Numbered from the stretch's first letter, positions 47,295 through 59,008 are shown. The stretch is 64,000 bases of DNA from Flaccisagitta enflata (GCA_965153355.1 OZ231126.1:16182001-16246000); one strand, 5' to 3'. The notes: a model not told the origin generated them from the letters alone. Numbers and translations: made by a program.

Positions 47295-47968
47295 AAAAAA
47301 AAATGGTGGTGATGTTCATGATGTTGGAACTCGTTACAATGCAAGGCACAATTCGGTCATTCAATTTTTGCAAGCGATGGCTTAAAAGATAAGTCCGCTT
47401 ACACGTAAATTGAGCCATGAAAGATAACAACACGCGGGAAATATGACCAATTGACCAAAGTGGACGCGATTACATCGGGTTGGATAGATCCAAACCCTGA
47501 CTCGCTTGACGATGGGCGAATTTCTGACATATTATCAAGACCGATTTCACCCATCTCTCAGTGTATTTTTTTTTTGAATGATGAGTTGACAATGTAATTG
47601 TCTTTATCCCCAATGATAGACATGGCTATAAAGCGAAGAAAATCTAATCATCGGATTTTCTCGACGCAAAAATGCTGTTCGGCGCCTTATCAAAACTATG
47701 ATTTTAAATAGCGCGATGTTTGTCACAGTAGCCTTAATCGCAACAAGGTTGGAAGGATACAATTCTGCTGTATGCTAATTAGGTTTTGGATGAGGGTATG
47801 AGAGTCGGTTTGAATGCATATTACGCTGAAGCATTAACACTCACGGGTCTTGAGACGCTTTGGTTCGATGAAAATACCATCACACATTGTATTGTATTGT
47901 ATTGTATTTGTATTTTTGTCGTGGATATATGCTTTTGTGGCCGTGTTTGATTCTTAGTGTGGCTTATT

Positions 47969-47969
<1 letters not shown>

Positions 47970-48059
<90 letters not shown>

Positions 48060-48095
48060 TGTGTGTGCGTGCGTGCGTGCGTGTGTGTGTGTGTG
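47970..48095. repeat. (GT)n microsatellite
   Basis: GT run with GCGT variants near its end. Confidence 0.95.
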
Positions 48096-48211
48096 CTCGA
48101 GTTTTTGCTGAATTTTAAGCGTGCATTTGTGTCAACTCAATGAAAGTTTTATTATCTAGTAGATGGAAGTGTATCCTGACGAATCCTAACGTTGTTATTT
48201 GATTCTATTTT

Positions 48212-48363
48212 TTTTTTTAGTCGCGGACACGCGACTCTACACCTTGCCGTGTTGGTCCGTCGGTCCGTCCGTCGGTCCGTAACATTTCTGAATTGCGAGC
48301 AGTTTTCGCATTACTGCTCCTGCCCAACCGTCCGCGACTGAATTGCCGTGTATCCGGCCTTGT
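48212..48363 (-). mobile_element. Family H repeat, full reverse copy
   Basis: TTTTTTTTTTAGTCGCGGAC, ACGCGACTCTACACCTTGCC, GTCCGTCGGTCCGTCC, GAATTGCGAGCAGTTTTCGC, CTGCTCCTGCCCAACCGTCC and CCGTGTATCCGGCCTTG. A compact copy of about 150 bp. The poly-T at left is the A tail of the reverse strand, here 10 nt. Confidence 0.85.
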
Positions 48364-48533
48364 TTTTGTTGTCGTTAAATCTCCAGATGACTTTTATACA
48401 AAAATTCTTCGCTTGTCTAACAAGTGTCAAACTTTTGGTCTCAATCACGCAACTCTTTAGGTACATTTTTGGTATTTCAATTGTTATTTGCATAATTGCC
48501 TGTGCTGTTTAACCGGCCTCGTTTCCCGTCTAG

Positions 48534-48674
48534 GTGGTGGTGCATTTTCATTGGGCGATGACATATCCTTTGCCGTTGTTGATTCTATGCGTCGCCACGG
48601 CGGCGATTCTCATCAAAACAAAAGCCAAATCTTCACCTATACTAGGCAAAAATGTCAAGATGCAACAATTAAAA
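48534..48674 (+). CDS. Receptor exon 5 (TM5)
   Basis: Acceptor CCGTCTAG, donor AAA|GTAAGT, 47 codons, phase 0. Starts VVVHFHWAMTYPLPLLILCV: TM5 with a Pro in the expected position, then a basic segment (ILIKTKAK, KNVKMQQLK) fitting the start of the third intracellular loop. The second extracellular loop across the exon 4-5 junction is very short and has no Cys, consistent with the missing TM3 Cys. No exon for TM6-TM7 found in the remaining window. Confidence 0.65.
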
Positions 48675-48679
48675 GTAAG

Positions 48680-49390
48680 TGGTGATTTATATCTATTATC
48701 TTTTCATCTTTACATCCCAATACCTTGATATCGTTTATCAAAAGAGGATGCATTAATTGGACATCTCTTGGCCTTGGCCTTTTTTTTTTCTTTTTGCCAT
48801 GAAATAATCATTTTTTCGGGAAGAAGTTATGATGCAATTTTTCCATAATCCCAAATTGTTACAATATTAGTATGGTTTAATGTAAATGTTATTTCTATCA
48901 ATAAATTGATTTAGATGAACATCAATGTATGAAGGTTCATTCATCTGTGAACTCAACTCTTGCTCTTTTTTTTCTCGATCTTAAATCCTAGAACGGTTGA
49001 ATTTCACTGCCTCATTTGTATAACGCAGTCATTCAAAATTACCGCTCACATAGAAAAACTCCATAAATTGGTTTCCCTATGAAAGTATATTCAATTAGAA
49101 TCAACAATAACGGTATGATGTATTCGTTGGTTTATATGTCTTAAAAAAAGACGGTATATCGCTTTCTTAGCATCGTATTTGATCGCGTCCTGTTCGTTTT
49201 TACTGTTTTGTGCGCTTTCCCGTGCACTCGGAGTTCGGAACAAACCCGGCCCGAGAGTGAGAATCGAATGTCATGTCTCCTCCTCCCCCTCCTGCCCGAT
49301 GATCAAGTTTTATTCTAAGCCCGGCGGCCGTTCGAACCCGCCATTCATTCCTCTGTGGTGATCGTTCATCGGGCCGCTATTCGTTCATCT
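48680..49390. other. No gene recognised; 5' flank of BEL/Pao region
   Basis: AT-rich to 49150, then sequence with TCCTCCTCCCCCTCCTGCCC. May contain the 5' LTR or leader of the following element, but I could not identify LTR boundaries. Confidence 0.35.
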
Positions 49391-49497
49391 ATGTGTCTTT
49401 ATCCATTCATCAATCCCCAACGATTGGCGGTTCTCTCTCTTCGTCTATCCTCGTCGATCCTTCAGCTAAGTTACGTCTATCTTGTCTGTTTGAAGTG

Positions 49498-51804
49498 ATG
49501 CGCAGTAGGGCTGAGTGTGCGGCCAAGTTGCAAGAATTTGTCAAAGCTCAAGAGCGTCTTGATATCTTTTTACGTGGAGAAGAAAGTCCGGATGACGATT
49601 TTAATACTGCCGGAAACCATTTTAATGCCCTCCTTTCTGAACTGCTAACTCACATTGATAAATTTTCGAGGGACGAACAGGCGTACATTACTGCTGCCAA
49701 GAAGAAAACCTTCGTGCCTCAACATCGTCGTCGTCTCTCTAGGGCTAGAGATCGTTCAAATTCACGTTCTTCGTCACGGTCTCAATCGCGTTCAAGCCTT
49801 CCCTCAAGCCTCTCCTCAAGTGCTGAGGCGTCGTTCGCCTCAACCTCCGAAGTTTCGATGGGAGATCCCAATGCTGTGGCCGCGGCCGCGGCTGCGAAGG
49901 CTACGGCCGATGCCGAGGCTGCTGCTGAAGAGCAGAAAGCGGCTCGGCTCCTACAACTGAAGATAGAAATTGAAGCGGCACGACGAAGAGCTTTCAAAAT
50001 CAAGCTTGAAACTCAGGAAAAGGAAGCAGAAGTTTTTCAAGCTGCGATCGATGAAGGCCTTGCTTCGGGGCTCTCTAAAATAGTCACCATCGACGATGAT
50101 GAAACCCATCAAGTCAGCTCAGATCCTCTCGCCAACAGTGGTCTCCCTTTCGCCAACAGTGGTCTCCCTCCGGCCAACAGTGGTTCATTTCCTCCCTCTT
50201 CGTCCATTGGGGATCTAACCCAGCTCCTCGGTGGGCAACGTTTGAAGTTCTCTACGCCGTCGGAGGATGACAAGCTAGAATCAGGCTTCATTCAATACAC
50301 GAAATTTATAAGTAAGTTCTCTAGCGAGGTGTTGAATGTAAAAGGTCTGACCGATGAGGATAAGTTTGTTCAGCTCCAAGAGAGGACCAAGGGCGAGGCT
50401 AAAGGACTTGTGGAGAATTTTATCTATCTAGATGATAAAGCGGTGGCTCTTTCTAAGGCCCTGGCCGAACTCAAATTCTATTACGGAAGGAGAGTGGGAA
50501 GCGCCCAGGCGAGTTTAAAGAAAATAACTGAGGGTAAGGAAGTAACTGCCAATTCGGCCGACAGTGTAAAGGGACTTCTACACGAAATTCAGTCAATGGT
50601 TTCATTTGCAGAAGCCACAAAGGATGATTCATTTTTAAGTTTGGATGCCACAGTTCTCTCCATCGTTCAATCGCGTTTTAATCATGTCATGAAACGGGAT
50701 TTCTCTAAAGCTTCTGGTAAGGCTGAAGATAAGGGAGAGAAAGTTGATGTTCATTTCCTTGTAAAGTTTCTAAAGGAGTTGTACTCAAATCTCAACCGTA
50801 CATATGGCCTGTCCGTTCTTCTACAGCCAAAAGTTTCATCCTCTTCCATTTCCTCATCCTCCTCCTCCTCTTCTTCGAGTCAAAACAAATCAGGTGGGCC
50901 ACGCGCTTATCCAGTTCCTAATTCCGACAAGACGGGTTCGAATCCCAAGGCCGACGTCGCGGCCATGGATGTTCAAGGCAAGCCTCCTCATGTTCTACAG
51001 CAACAACTTCAGCAGCAGCAACAGCAAGTCCAACAGCAACCCTCTGCTTGGGCCCCGAATCCACTCCAGCTTCATCAAAGTTCTCAGATAAGTCCTAATT
51101 GTGTTTACTGTAGTGAAGGACATTCATTGGAGGGTTGCCCACGATTTTGTCAATTGAGTTTGGAGGAAAGAAAGGATTTCATCTTTAAACAACGTCTCTG
51201 CTTTAAATGTTTATCCCACGGCCATCGGGTAGGTCAATGCACTGTGCTTGTTAAATGTTTGATCTGCAATCGATTTGGGCACAACACGCTTTTACATCGT
51301 TCTCCCGTTCATCCTAATCAGTCTTCCGTTCAAGCCAACGTCCAAGGCAGTGCTGCCAACTCAGCGGCGCCTCAAGTAGCCAGTTCTGGGGTCCAAGATC
51401 GTCTACTTCAGCTATCAGAATCTCAGATTGCAAGTAACCAAGAGGTGAATCACATCATAGTTAATCCTGTTTGTGCTGCCAACTCTGCTACTAGGGAAGC
51501 CCCCAATAGTGAGGTAGCAACTTGTGAAGTAGCCAGTTTAAAGCCAAGGCAAGTTGAAATTTCATCTATAGATTCAAAATTGGATTTTTGCTTTCGTCCA
51601 ATTTTTTCTATGAAAGTTATTTTTCCCAATGGTAAATCTACCAATGTCTATGGGCTTTTTGATACTGGTTCAAACAAGACTCTTGTATCTAAAGCCTTCC
51701 AACAGCAATTCAGGATTCAAACTCGAAGAGAATGTGTCACTTTGAATGGAGTTGGCTCAAGTGTGAATGGACCGCTTGAAGTGGCAAAGCTCTCCCTCCA
51801 GTAA
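49498..51804 (+). CDS. BEL/Pao-type Gag plus N-terminal half of aspartic protease
   Basis: Uninterrupted frame (open from 49393; first ATG 49498). Order: charged N-terminal Gag region, Ser/Arg-rich stretch (49740-49850), Ala-rich coiled-coil-like segment (49870-50060), three GLPxANSG-like repeats (50130-50190), capsid-like region, Ser run (50838-50880), Gln run (50998-51045), three zinc knuckles (Cys-x2-Cys-x3-His-x4-Cys type, 51101-51300), then a retropepsin start with Asp-Thr-Gly near 51661. Gag builds the particle, knuckles bind RNA and the protease cleaves the polyprotein. The frame ends at TAA 51802-51804, mid-protease. Codons are intact, unlike the minus-strand element nearby. Mobile element or domesticated gag-protease: undecided. 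Confidence 0.8.
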   Translation: MRSRAECAAKLQEFVKAQERLDIFLRGEESPDDDFNTAGNHFNALLSELLTHIDKFSRDEQAYITAAKKKTFVPQHRRRLSRARDRSNSRSSSRSQSRSSLPSSLSSSAEASFASTSEVSMGDPNAVAAAAAAKATADAEAAAEEQKAARLLQLKIEIEAARRRAFKIKLETQEKEAEVFQAAIDEGLASGLSKIVTIDDDETHQVSSDPLANSGLPFANSGLPPANSGSFPPSSSIGDLTQLLGGQRLKFSTPSEDDKLESGFIQYTKFISKFSSEVLNVKGLTDEDKFVQLQERTKGEAKGLVENFIYLDDKAVALSKALAELKFYYGRRVGSAQASLKKITEGKEVTANSADSVKGLLHEIQSMVSFAEATKDDSFLSLDATVLSIVQSRFNHVMKRDFSKASGKAEDKGEKVDVHFLVKFLKELYSNLNRTYGLSVLLQPKVSSSSISSSSSSSSSSQNKSGGPRAYPVPNSDKTGSNPKADVAAMDVQGKPPHVLQQQLQQQQQQVQQQPSAWAPNPLQLHQSSQISPNCVYCSEGHSLEGCPRFCQLSLEERKDFIFKQRLCFKCLSHGHRVGQCTVLVKCLICNRFGHNTLLHRSPVHPNQSSVQANVQGSAANSAAPQVASSGVQDRLLQLSESQIASNQEVNHIIVNPVCAANSATREAPNSEVATCEVASLKPRQVEISSIDSKLDFCFRPIFSMKVIFPNGKSTNVYGLFDTGSNKTLVSKAFQQQFRIQTRRECVTLNGVGSSVNGPLEVAKLSLQ

Positions 51805-52008
51805 CCACTGACGATCCAGGTCTTACAAACTAGATACGATCTACTGCACGATCAAAGTGATTCTCGTCTCCAATAGATACGAGAAGAGATAGCTATAAAT
51901 CGATTATTAGATATAGCTAGATATCGATTTCCGATACGATTCAACATTTTTTTCATAGTTAAGGTATAATTAATAAATGTTTACCATGTAACCATTTCTT
52001 AAATAATG

Positions 52009-52230
<222 letters not shown>

Positions 52231-52536
52231 ATCATAGTAAATCCAAATTGAACATACAGTAGAGTCGCTTTCCTTGTATTTGTTATCAATTTGGAGAAAT
52301 CTATTTTTGAAATCGTTTTTATTCCAATGGAAAACGATCTTTGATAAAAATTGGAAAAATTTCGACTTTGAGACAGACATGAATAATTTGTCCATGGCAT
52401 GAATGAATATCGAATGAAAGACATTGTAAATGTAAGAAAGCATGAGCCAGTCATTCAACCTCTTTTGTCTGCTCTTTTACTGTTATCAATTTTGGGCGAT
52501 TGCTCACCCAAATCTGACTGAAAGAATCGAACCTCG

Positions 52537-52539
<3 letters not shown>

Positions 52540-52614
<75 letters not shown>
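52540..52614. repeat. (TC)n microsatellite
   Basis: Perfect TC run. Confidence 0.95.
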
Positions 52615-52616
<2 letters not shown>

Positions 52617-52704
52617 ATTTCTTACCCCGTTCTCCATTCACACTTCCATTTTTCTCTCCATTGTCTCTCCTCGACCTCTCCCTCTCTTCTCCTTACTAAT
52701 CCCC

Positions 52705-52761
<57 letters not shown>
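52705..52761. repeat. (TGTC)n microsatellite
   Basis: About 14 TGTC units. Confidence 0.95.
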
Positions 52762-52868
52762 CGTCGGTCTGTCTCGGTGTTGCACACCGGATATCGGTTC
52801 ACGATGCAGGAAGGAGTCTCGGTCAGTCTGTCCGATGCGGGTCGATTTTTGCGGAGATTACCCTCCAG

Positions 52869-54032
52869 TCATTGGTGGATCCCAAGTGCGCCGTCAACGA
52901 TGTGGAAGTCTTCGTCATCGATTCGTTACCGGTAAATTCTTCGCACATCCCAAAGCAGGTGCATGTTGATCAATATGAATACATGAAAGGAGTCAAGTTG
53001 ATTGAATTGCCTTGCAATGAAGTGTCCCTCTTGATTGGGACAGATTTGGCACCTGCCTTTGCTCCTTTTGAAACATGCTTCCATGATCTGTCTTCCCCTA
53101 TAATTCTCAATACTTCTTTCGGTCCTACCATCATGGGTCCAACTGGAAGCCCCAGCTTGAGATCCGCATGGTCGGCAGTGGCCTCAATTAATGAAGAACA
53201 AGTAGAAGATACTTTTTGTCCAGAGATTCTGCCAAAAAGTGGTGGGGGTGTGCAGGCTCTCAAGAAGCCTGACTTCCAGGACCCTTCTCAAAAGATCACT
53301 GAAGACAAGTTGCCTCCTACACCCGTCCTTGAAGATGTCACGGTGGGGGTAACCAACATTGAGGACTCCCCTCCACTCAAGGAAAGTAGCAGGTCATGGA
53401 AAAATTTTCAAATGATCATTTCAGTATTGAGCATTCTGTGCATTTCAGTCTTGGTTTCATGGGTAACCCACTCTTTTATGCCAAGACCGCGTTTGTTTTC
53501 TCCATTATCCAGCTCAAGTGAGTTGCTCAGTCAAAATATCAAGTTTATCCAAAATGGCCAACAACAATTTGGTATTGAGAAAACCTCTCTTGCCAAGATT
53601 AGCCATTTTGATTTCGTCTCCAAGTGGCATTTGGATTGCTGCTGTCATCTTTTATTGGATCAAGAGTATGTGGCGTCGTTGCCATGTTGTTTGAAGAACA
53701 AAGGGCAGAACAACTCTGCTCTGCAAGACCCTGTCAAGAATATCGCCGGTATATGCCAGGGTGACGTTGAGAACAGATGGTATTATACTTCGTCGCAGAA
53801 TGCCAGTGGTATCATCAAGCGGTGTTTATGGTCTTGGTATTACGCCAATGACTTGGACTGCCGTGATCTGGTAATGGCGTTCTATGGTGGCTCATTCATT
53901 CAATCTGCGCCGCTCATCAAGTTTGAGCTGTGCCATTCCCAAGATCATCATTCTCTTCCAATTGGACATTTTCAAGACATTCCGAAAGTTTTATCTGATA
54001 GTGGAGGAGATGGTTCTAGATGGTGGGGGTGA
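52869..54032 (+). CDS. BEL/Pao protease continuation plus transmembrane segment, no RT
   Basis: Frame open to TGA at 54030-54032, with no ATG at its start, so it is a continuation of something upstream. The first ~85 codons match the second half of the BEL/Pao retropepsin region (LLIGTDLAP near 53032). An acidic/Pro linker follows, then one clear hydrophobic segment (53412-53481, MIISVLSILCISVLVSWV) and about 180 residues with several Cys-Cys pairs and an Asn-Ala-Ser site. No reverse transcriptase, RNase H or integrase motif is present where pol should follow. The TM segment could mark an envelope-like or a new C-terminus. Function unknown. Confidence 0.6.
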   Translation, partial: SLVDPKCAVNDVEVFVIDSLPVNSSHIPKQVHVDQYEYMKGVKLIELPCNEVSLLIGTDLAPAFAPFETCFHDLSSPIILNTSFGPTIMGPTGSPSLRSAWSAVASINEEQVEDTFCPEILPKSGGGVQALKKPDFQDPSQKITEDKLPPTPVLEDVTVGVTNIEDSPPLKESSRSWKNFQMIISVLSILCISVLVSWVTHSFMPRPRLFSPLSSSSELLSQNIKFIQNGQQQFGIEKTSLAKISHFDFVSKWHLDCCCHLLLDQEYVASLPCCLKNKGQNNSALQDPVKNIAGICQGDVENRWYYTSSQNASGIIKRCLWSWYYANDLDCRDLVMAFYGGSFIQSAPLIKFELCHSQDHHSLPIGHFQDIPKVLSDSGGDGSRWWG

Positions 54033-54278
54033 TGCTTTGTTTCAACTTTGTCGCCATTCTTGCGCAAGTTCTGAACTATTTTACTATCGTCATTGTGATA
54101 TGTAGTTGATTAGTCTTTTATCCAGAAAAACCAACAAATATTATTTTAGCGATAGAGAAAATCAAACAAAAATTATTGTAGCATTTTTTCTATGATTGAT
54201 GTCTTTGATGATTTTTTTAGTGACATGTTTTTAGAATTTATCTAATAATTATATAATATTCTAAGGTAGAACCCCCCA
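54033..54278. other. No recognised feature
   Basis: AT-rich sequence to the assembly gap. Confidence 0.4.
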
Positions 54279-54288
54279 NNNNNNNNNN
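54279..54288. other. Assembly gap (10 N)
   Basis: Ten consecutive N. Sequence left and right may not be contiguous at true distance. Confidence 1.
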
Positions 54289-55130
54289 CTTCCTTCGTCG
54301 CCTGACCATGCGACGAACCTCCTTATCATGCTCCTCCTTCTCTTATTGCTTTGGATTTTGCGCTCCAGAGTCTCCGAGCCAAGCTCTGTTTGATTAGCTG
54401 ATGAGCGCATGAGAGTTTGTTTGTTGCAGCATACCGAAAGTTTTTCAAACTCTTTGAAGAGGAGAGATACTCCGACGTCCGGGCTGATGATACGATACCA
54501 CCAACGCGCCTGCATCCGTTGGTGCTTTTCTTCCGGCGCCGCAGTGTCCACTTCCGGGTCAATGTCTTTCTCCACCGCCCCCATTCACTAACACTCCTCC
54601 TCTGTTTCATCCCTCCCCCCTCCACTCTTGCTCCATCATTGACCGATCTCTCTCTCTTCGCCCCCGCTGCGTTGACGTGCAGCTGCAGACGCTTGATCAC
54701 GAGACGCTGGGCGATCGAAATCAAGGCAAAATTGGCGAGGCGATGGGGGCAAATCCGATGATGATGACGCGCCCGCATGAAGTGTGGAAAGTCCGTCGGC
54801 GGCCGATTGATCGAGATCTGGCCGTAAATCTCCATCTCTGATGACCACCAATGGAGGAAGCGACGCGGGATCAACGGCGCTGGATGGCTGTTGACGATTT
54901 ACCAACGCATCATCTTGCTGACGCTTTTTATTCGCCATTTTTGCGTCTACCACGGAACGAAGGTCGCCATTGAAGGCTGCCAATGCGACAGCCTCCTCCT
55001 CCGCCCCGAACGACGTCGTGGATGCAGATCCTTCTCGAGTCGAGCCGTCGCTGAAGAGTCGATGAAGATCCCAAGGATCCTGAGCTGACGACACGTCGGC
55101 TTCTGCCTCGAGACGCTGTTGACGGGACAT
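54289..55130 (-). pseudogene. Unidentified charged coding remnant, possibly Gag-like
   Basis: Minus-strand frame from ATG at 55130 (Met-Ser-Arg-Gln-Gln-Arg-Leu-Glu) runs 164 codons to a stop near 54636. After three stops (54636, then two near 54588) the same frame is open again to the assembly gap. Composition is Ser/Ala/Asp/Arg-rich, with RSGGEEREIG and DPEVDTAAPEEKHQRMQARW. No domain recognised. It lies just downstream of a BEL/Pao pol on the same strand, so it may be the 5' part of another decayed element. Confidence 0.35.
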
Positions 55131-55462
55131 CTTGACTTCGACGAATGATTTTAAGATGTAACTGACTTCGTAGATGGAATGACGTCGCCAGCGGAAGCTT
55201 TGAAATGTTCGTTTGAGAACTGACAAAGATAAGAACGGATTTTGGCACAATAATATGTACATATAGAGTTTTTAATGTGTGAGTGGAAATGGACAACATA
55301 ATTGACAAGAGGAAAGATGAAAGCATGGATAATCAGAACCAAATATGAATAATAACAACTCTTTGTAAATATAACAAGTCAGAGTTTCAATCACTCATAT
55401 CTATAGTTACTAATGGACAGGCCCATGCGCCTTTTTCTCTCTCTCTCAAAACTTAGCGTTTT

Positions 55463-56295
55463 TTATGAGTCCAATTCCAGCCGCACGAGCTTCGTGCGGT
55501 CTTTCGTCACGATCTTTCCATCTTAGCGCTGGATGTGAGCTCCTCCGGACATGTGTGGCTGACGAACCACGCCATGACACGTCCTAAGCTCCACCAGACG
55601 AGGTAGTTACCACCATGACGACGACACCATGTCATCAACCTGCAAAGTCTCTCTCGGATCTCGACCATTTGCTTCGCGCATGAAGAAGTGACAAATATTC
55701 GACCCTCCATGATTTCCAAAATATATCCACACGCGATTGCCACGCCTCCGTGAATCTTCGCGGAGTCGGCGGCAGAATTGACGCCTTGTTGCACCAGATC
55801 CAGAGGGCATGGCCGGATGTTGATGGATTGAGGATATGATTCTGTGTAAGGGCCTCAGAGTCATTTGGATCATCGCTGAGCGCTGTTAGAGGGCGATTGA
55901 GAATTCCTTCAGCCGACGACGGCAGTGTTGAAGGCGTCGACGTGGAGGATGGCGCCAGTTGAGATGGAGGCAAGATGGCGCTTAAAGAGAGCGACGATTC
56001 TCTCCCACACCCCTCCATAGTGGGGTGTTCTCGGCGTGATAAAATCCCACCGAAGGCCGCGCCGCTGCAATTCGGGAGTTGACGAGCGGTTCCAAGCTTC
56101 CATTTCCTTCTTGAGGATGTTGTTACGCCGACTAGATTCGTTCCACAATCTGATGTGAAACGGCGGATTCCTGGGCGCCTTGCTGCAAAGCGGATGATTG
56201 CATTTACCATCGCATCGCTGACATGTTGAATTCCACATGGACGGCGCGTGACACGAAACAGGTGAACACTGCGATCCACACCTTGTGATCAGCAC
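55463..56295 (-). pseudogene. BEL/Pao integrase core and pol C-terminus, frameshifted
   Basis: On the minus strand the integrase second catalytic Asp appears as TSDCGTN (near 56150) and the catalytic Glu as GGVWERIV (near 56015), in different frames. The tail domain typical of BEL/Pao pol follows and ends with KDRTKLVRLELDS and TAA at 55463-55465. Several frame shifts and stops. Integrase would insert the cDNA; this copy cannot encode it. Confidence 0.8.
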
Positions 56296-57240
56296 GCCCG
56301 TTCATTTTTACCATGAAATGCCCCATGACGTCCAATCCAGTCTCTGCAAAGACAGGCGCCGGATTGACGCGATTTGATGGAAGATTGGCCATTTGCTGAT
56401 TTGCGTTCTTTTTAAAGTTCTTCTGGCATCTAAAGCACGTGTTGATGACGCTCTTGACGGCCTGAAGACCTTTTGTAATCCACACAAATTGGCGTAATTG
56501 GCACAATGTAAGCTTTGCACCCGCGTGAAAATCATTATGATGATAATGGCGAATTAATGATTTCACATTCTCGTCTTTGGCGGCAGGATGAAGGGAAATT
56601 TAGCGTCGTGAGAGATGTCGGCATTCTCCAATCGACTGCCGACGCGAAGGATGCCGTAATTGTCGACGAAAGGGTTCAGCTTCCGCATCTCCTTGTTCTT
56701 TATGATAAAGTCACGACGGCTTTCTGGCTTGAAGACTTTTCCCAATTCCAATTGTTCGAAGACGTCAGAATAATGCTGCCGCTGCATTGACTTGACGAGC
56801 TGTTTGCGCGCCTCCTCCACGACGTCTTGCGTCACTTCCCGGTTTGGGAAGGAGATCTCTTGCTGCTCGTGTCTTCGCCCTTGGATACGCTCTCCACCTT
56901 TGACTGCGATGAGAACCATGCCGATGAATCCGCAATTTCTGCATCCATTTTCCCTAGTTGCTGCAAGAAGTATCGCGTCAGCCACTTGTTTCTCTTCACT
57001 CTCAGCCGCATACAGAGCGGCGACCTGTGCAGAAATAGGGCACGTCGCGATGTTCGTCTTTGGCCATTGATCTTCGGGAAGACGCAAAAATGCAGGGCCG
57101 TGATGGAATTGACGCCATTCCAACGTCTTCATGGGCCTGGATGCCTCTGCTGCAGTGGTCCGCCGGGTTGTTTGACGAGTCAACCCAGCGCCACTGCTGA
57201 GGACTGCACCCACTATGGACCTTGAGACGCATTGGCGACA
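56204..57240 (-). pseudogene. BEL/Pao RNase H end, integrase zinc domain and first catalytic Asp
   Basis: Minus strand. SNNPADHCSRG (near 57180), typical of the RNase H/connection end. An open frame 57213-56563 then covers the linker to the integrase, and a shift leads to the His-His-Cys-Cys zinc domain (HYHHNDFHAG near 56540, CFRCQ near 56430) and first catalytic Asp in TGLDVMGHF near 56335. BEL/Pao signature, broken by at least one frameshift. Confidence 0.8.
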
Positions 57241-58690
57241 ATACAGGCCTGTTTTGCCGGGATTAAAATCATCTTCAGTGCAGATTCAGAATCAGACCAA
57301 AATCGACGACGAGATTGTCCGTTGATGGTCCTTCCGACTTGCCGCCGCTTTGAGCTGGCACTGCTTTTTTCTGCGGATACACCGAATACGGGAACGCTAA
57401 GTTGATGAGAATGCTTGGATTGAGGATGACGTGAGATTTGGAGGTATGAATGAAATGTGAACATCTCCATCTCGGTTGACTTGACGTCGATATGCAACTG
57501 CTCCATATCCGCCTTTTGGAGCTGCATCGCAAAATAACTCGATTGTGACTTCCGCAATGTCGCTATTGTCGACGCCGCCATTCCACCAGCGCTCAATTCG
57601 ATATTGTTGTAGAAGAGGCCAAGATGAAGAGAAGTGGATGAAAGATTCCCACGCTCTCTTCCAAGGCGTATCCCACTTCCACTTCCTCTGTGGACGACAG
57701 AGTTGAAGATGTCGTCTACCGATGTATGCGCTTGGGCTCCAAAAACCCAATGGATCGTAAAGTCTGGCTAGCATAGAGACCAATTGACGAGGTGTTTTTG
57801 CTCTAAGAGTTTTGAATTCTTCACATCAGCAGATGAAGATGAAGACGTCTTCCGTCGGAAGCCATGAGACGCCCAACACCTTCGTCGGCGCATCATCTTG
57901 CTTATCTGAAATAGGGATTGGCACATTTGGATCTCCATCCATCAATTGCCGCGCATTGCTCTCATTTCACAAGATCCATCCTGCCTTAGTTATCACACAT
58001 TGAATCACTCTTAGTTGCAGTAAGTCACGAATGAATCCCCACTCTACCCCCGCTGCCGACGTAAAAAACCATAGTGCACAAGATCGAGACGTTGTAGGGA
58101 TATTTGGGCCGGATTACTTCAGCATGCTTTCTGACGGTGAAAGACGTGACGAATGAGCTGGATTGGCTAATGAAGACATGTGATAAGAACAGATTCAAAA
58201 TGGCTTCAGAGAGTACTGTCTTTGGAACTAAAGAACTGAATGATCAGCGGCTGCCAGGATGGACGCTGATCTGTGGAAGAACGCCTTTATGTCACACATA
58301 AAGGCGATCTTCCACTGACGAAAACGCATGAGGATGTCCATTAAGCTATTCATCAAATTTGGACCTCCGACGAGCAAATCATTGAGTGAGATCCCGTCGG
58401 TCGCCGCACGCCCATCGTGACATACGCGCGTTTTTCCGCGCAGTTCAACAATATGAAGCGGTAAGTACCAGCGCGGTTTCTCAATGCCGCCGCCGCCGCC
58501 GACGCATCAATCTCACCGCACTCCTGCCTCGTAAACTCGGCCACTGAAGACTCTTTTTTGTGGTTGCTGATCACGCTAATAAAACGTGACACGAGTCGCC
58601 TTATCGAGTTGGTCGTGATTTCACTCTTCAGAATTTCCATATTCTTCTGATGAAATTTCCATGTGACGTGAGCAAAGTACTTTTTCACAA
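57241..58690 (-). pseudogene. BEL/Pao reverse transcriptase and RNase H, frameshifted
   Basis: Minus strand. The RT core shows ATDGISLNDLL and GGPNLMNSLMDILMRFR (58420-58330) and DIKAFF (near 58285). Later KVLGVSWLPTED (near 57870), LYDPLGFWSP (near 57755) and the RNase H start LFCDAAPKGGYGAVAY (near 57525). Stops and shifts are frequent. Where the Tyr-x-Asp-Asp box is expected (near 58060) I read Tyr-Val-Gly-Ser, so the catalytic Asp pair appears lost. Confidence 0.8.
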
Positions 58691-58714
58691 TTGGGCAAAA
58701 ATATGTCTTTTCCT

Positions 58715-59008
58715 CTAACGTTTTGCACGCTCTGACATTTTCAAGGAATTACCCATCTCCTCTTGCGAGACGATTGACGATGCAAAGTCATGGCAGTAGA
58801 TGCGGTCAATGTTGTTGAGGACGCGATTGTCGAGGATGCGATCGATATTATCGTTGAGGACGCGGTCATCCGTCAAGCGTTGATCGACGAATATTCCTGC
58901 CCTCTCTGCCCAAGTTTCACATACAGTCCAACCGAACAGACATCTGGAAGCAAGTCGAAGATCCTGAAGGCCCTCGACGGATTTCTTGAGCGACGGCGGT
59001 ATCCGCAT
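58715..59008 (-). pseudogene. BEL/Pao protease-RT linker remnant
   Basis: Open minus-strand frame containing VLNDNIDRILDNRVLNNIDR, a local duplication, and SQEEM near its end. Placed by position between protease and reverse transcriptase. Confidence 0.4.

Larger units (their letters stand above)
47300..48533 (+). other. Rest of receptor intron 4
   Basis: Holds a short (GTATT)n (47888-47908), a GT microsatellite and a reverse family H copy (both listed separately). Acceptor GTCTAG at 48533. Confidence 0.5.

Noticed and set aside
50936-50960. GGTTCGAATCCC, a perfect tRNA B-box-like sequence
   Set aside because: Lies inside an open Gag reading frame with no tRNA cloverleaf around it. Chance match.
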